Positions 32,392 to 32,505 of a stretch of 32,505 nucleotides of DNA are shown piece after piece. A program made the translations under genes and the position numbers. A model generated the notes under the pieces. That model had not been told where the DNA came from. It saw nothing but the letters and a program-made list of their open reading frames with translations, and ran no database searches. The DNA comes from Bifidobacteriaceae bacterium (GTDB lineage Bacteria; Actinomycetota; Actinomycetes; Actinomycetales; WQXJ01), in NCBI GenBank assembly GCA_031281585.1, contig JAITFE010000054.1:1-32505 (forward strand). The letters are read 5' to 3'. The stretch's first letter is position 1. The number at the start of each line of letters is the position of its first letter.

Positions 32392-32505
32392 TGTCGGCGG
32401 TTTCCTGCTCTCCCGTCAGCCTGCGCTGGCAGTACCATCGGCGTTGGAGGGCTTAGCTTCCGGGTTCGGGATGGTTCCGGGCGTTTCCCCTCCGCTGTGG
32501 CCACC
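32392..32505 (-). rRNA. rrf: 5S ribosomal RNA, 5' end cut by the window edge
   Basis: Read on the minus strand from 32505 it shows GGTGGCCACAGCGG, then GGGGAAACGCCCGG, CCATCCCGAACCCGGAAGCT and AAGC. GCCGATGGTACTGC and a final GGGAGAGCAGGAAACCGCCG follow. These are the conserved loops of actinobacterial 5S rRNA. The 3' GCCGAC should pair with a GTCGGC start that lies a few bases beyond the window. The 23S and 16S genes are expected to the right. Confidence 0.95.

Overview
This is high-GC DNA with actinobacterial features: GTGA/ATGA start-stop overlaps, several apparently leaderless genes, a zinc/manganese-type 'anchored repeat' ABC transporter with giant surface proteins, a phosphodiesterase resembling mycobacterial Rv0805, and a 5S rRNA of actinobacterial type at the right edge. 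It is most likely an Actinomycetota chromosome; I cannot fix the genus.

Left part (1-7137) is accessory DNA. Two opposed tyrosine-recombinase remnants lie at 1-263. Between 415 and 6389 (minus strand) lies an AbiE-type toxin-antitoxin operon: an intact AbiEi-like antitoxin (5727-6389) and an AbiEii-like nucleotidyltransferase toxin cut into two pieces (5592-5734 and 415-1131). The cut is made by a 4460-bp insert (1132-5591) with matching inverted ends and a possible 2-bp AC duplication. Removing the insert and one AC restores the toxin reading frame exactly. The insert carries a Trypco2 protein and a 1141-residue trypsin/NB-ARC (STAND)/TPR protein, the layout of a predicted NTP-dependent conflict (immune or suicide) system, and no recognisable transposase. 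A VapBC-like pair follows (6509-7137).

Middle part (7216-17331, minus strand) is one probable operon for a surface-anchored metal uptake system. In transcription order it holds a 1837-residue membrane-anchored repeat protein, a ZnuA-like substrate-binding lipoprotein with an inserted, circularly permuted repeat domain, a second smaller anchored repeat protein, an ATPase and a permease. A sigma-70-like promoter and a Fur/Zur-like palindrome precede it. A MATE-family exporter, a galE remnant, a CPBP (CAAX-type) membrane protease, a membrane-anchored esterase, a YggS-like PLP-binding protein and a tandem universal stress protein follow to the right.

Right part (24810-32309, plus strand) is a carbohydrate or phospho-compound import locus: an RpiR-type SIS-domain regulator, then a MalK/UgpC-like ATPase, a substrate-binding lipoprotein, a tyrosine-phosphatase-like enzyme, an Rv0805-like metallophosphodiesterase and two permeases. 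Two hydrolases inside the importer operon suggest that a phosphorylated or phosphodiester substrate is imported and processed (inference). A strong bidirectional terminator separates this operon from a convergent rRNA operon whose 5S gene enters at the window end.
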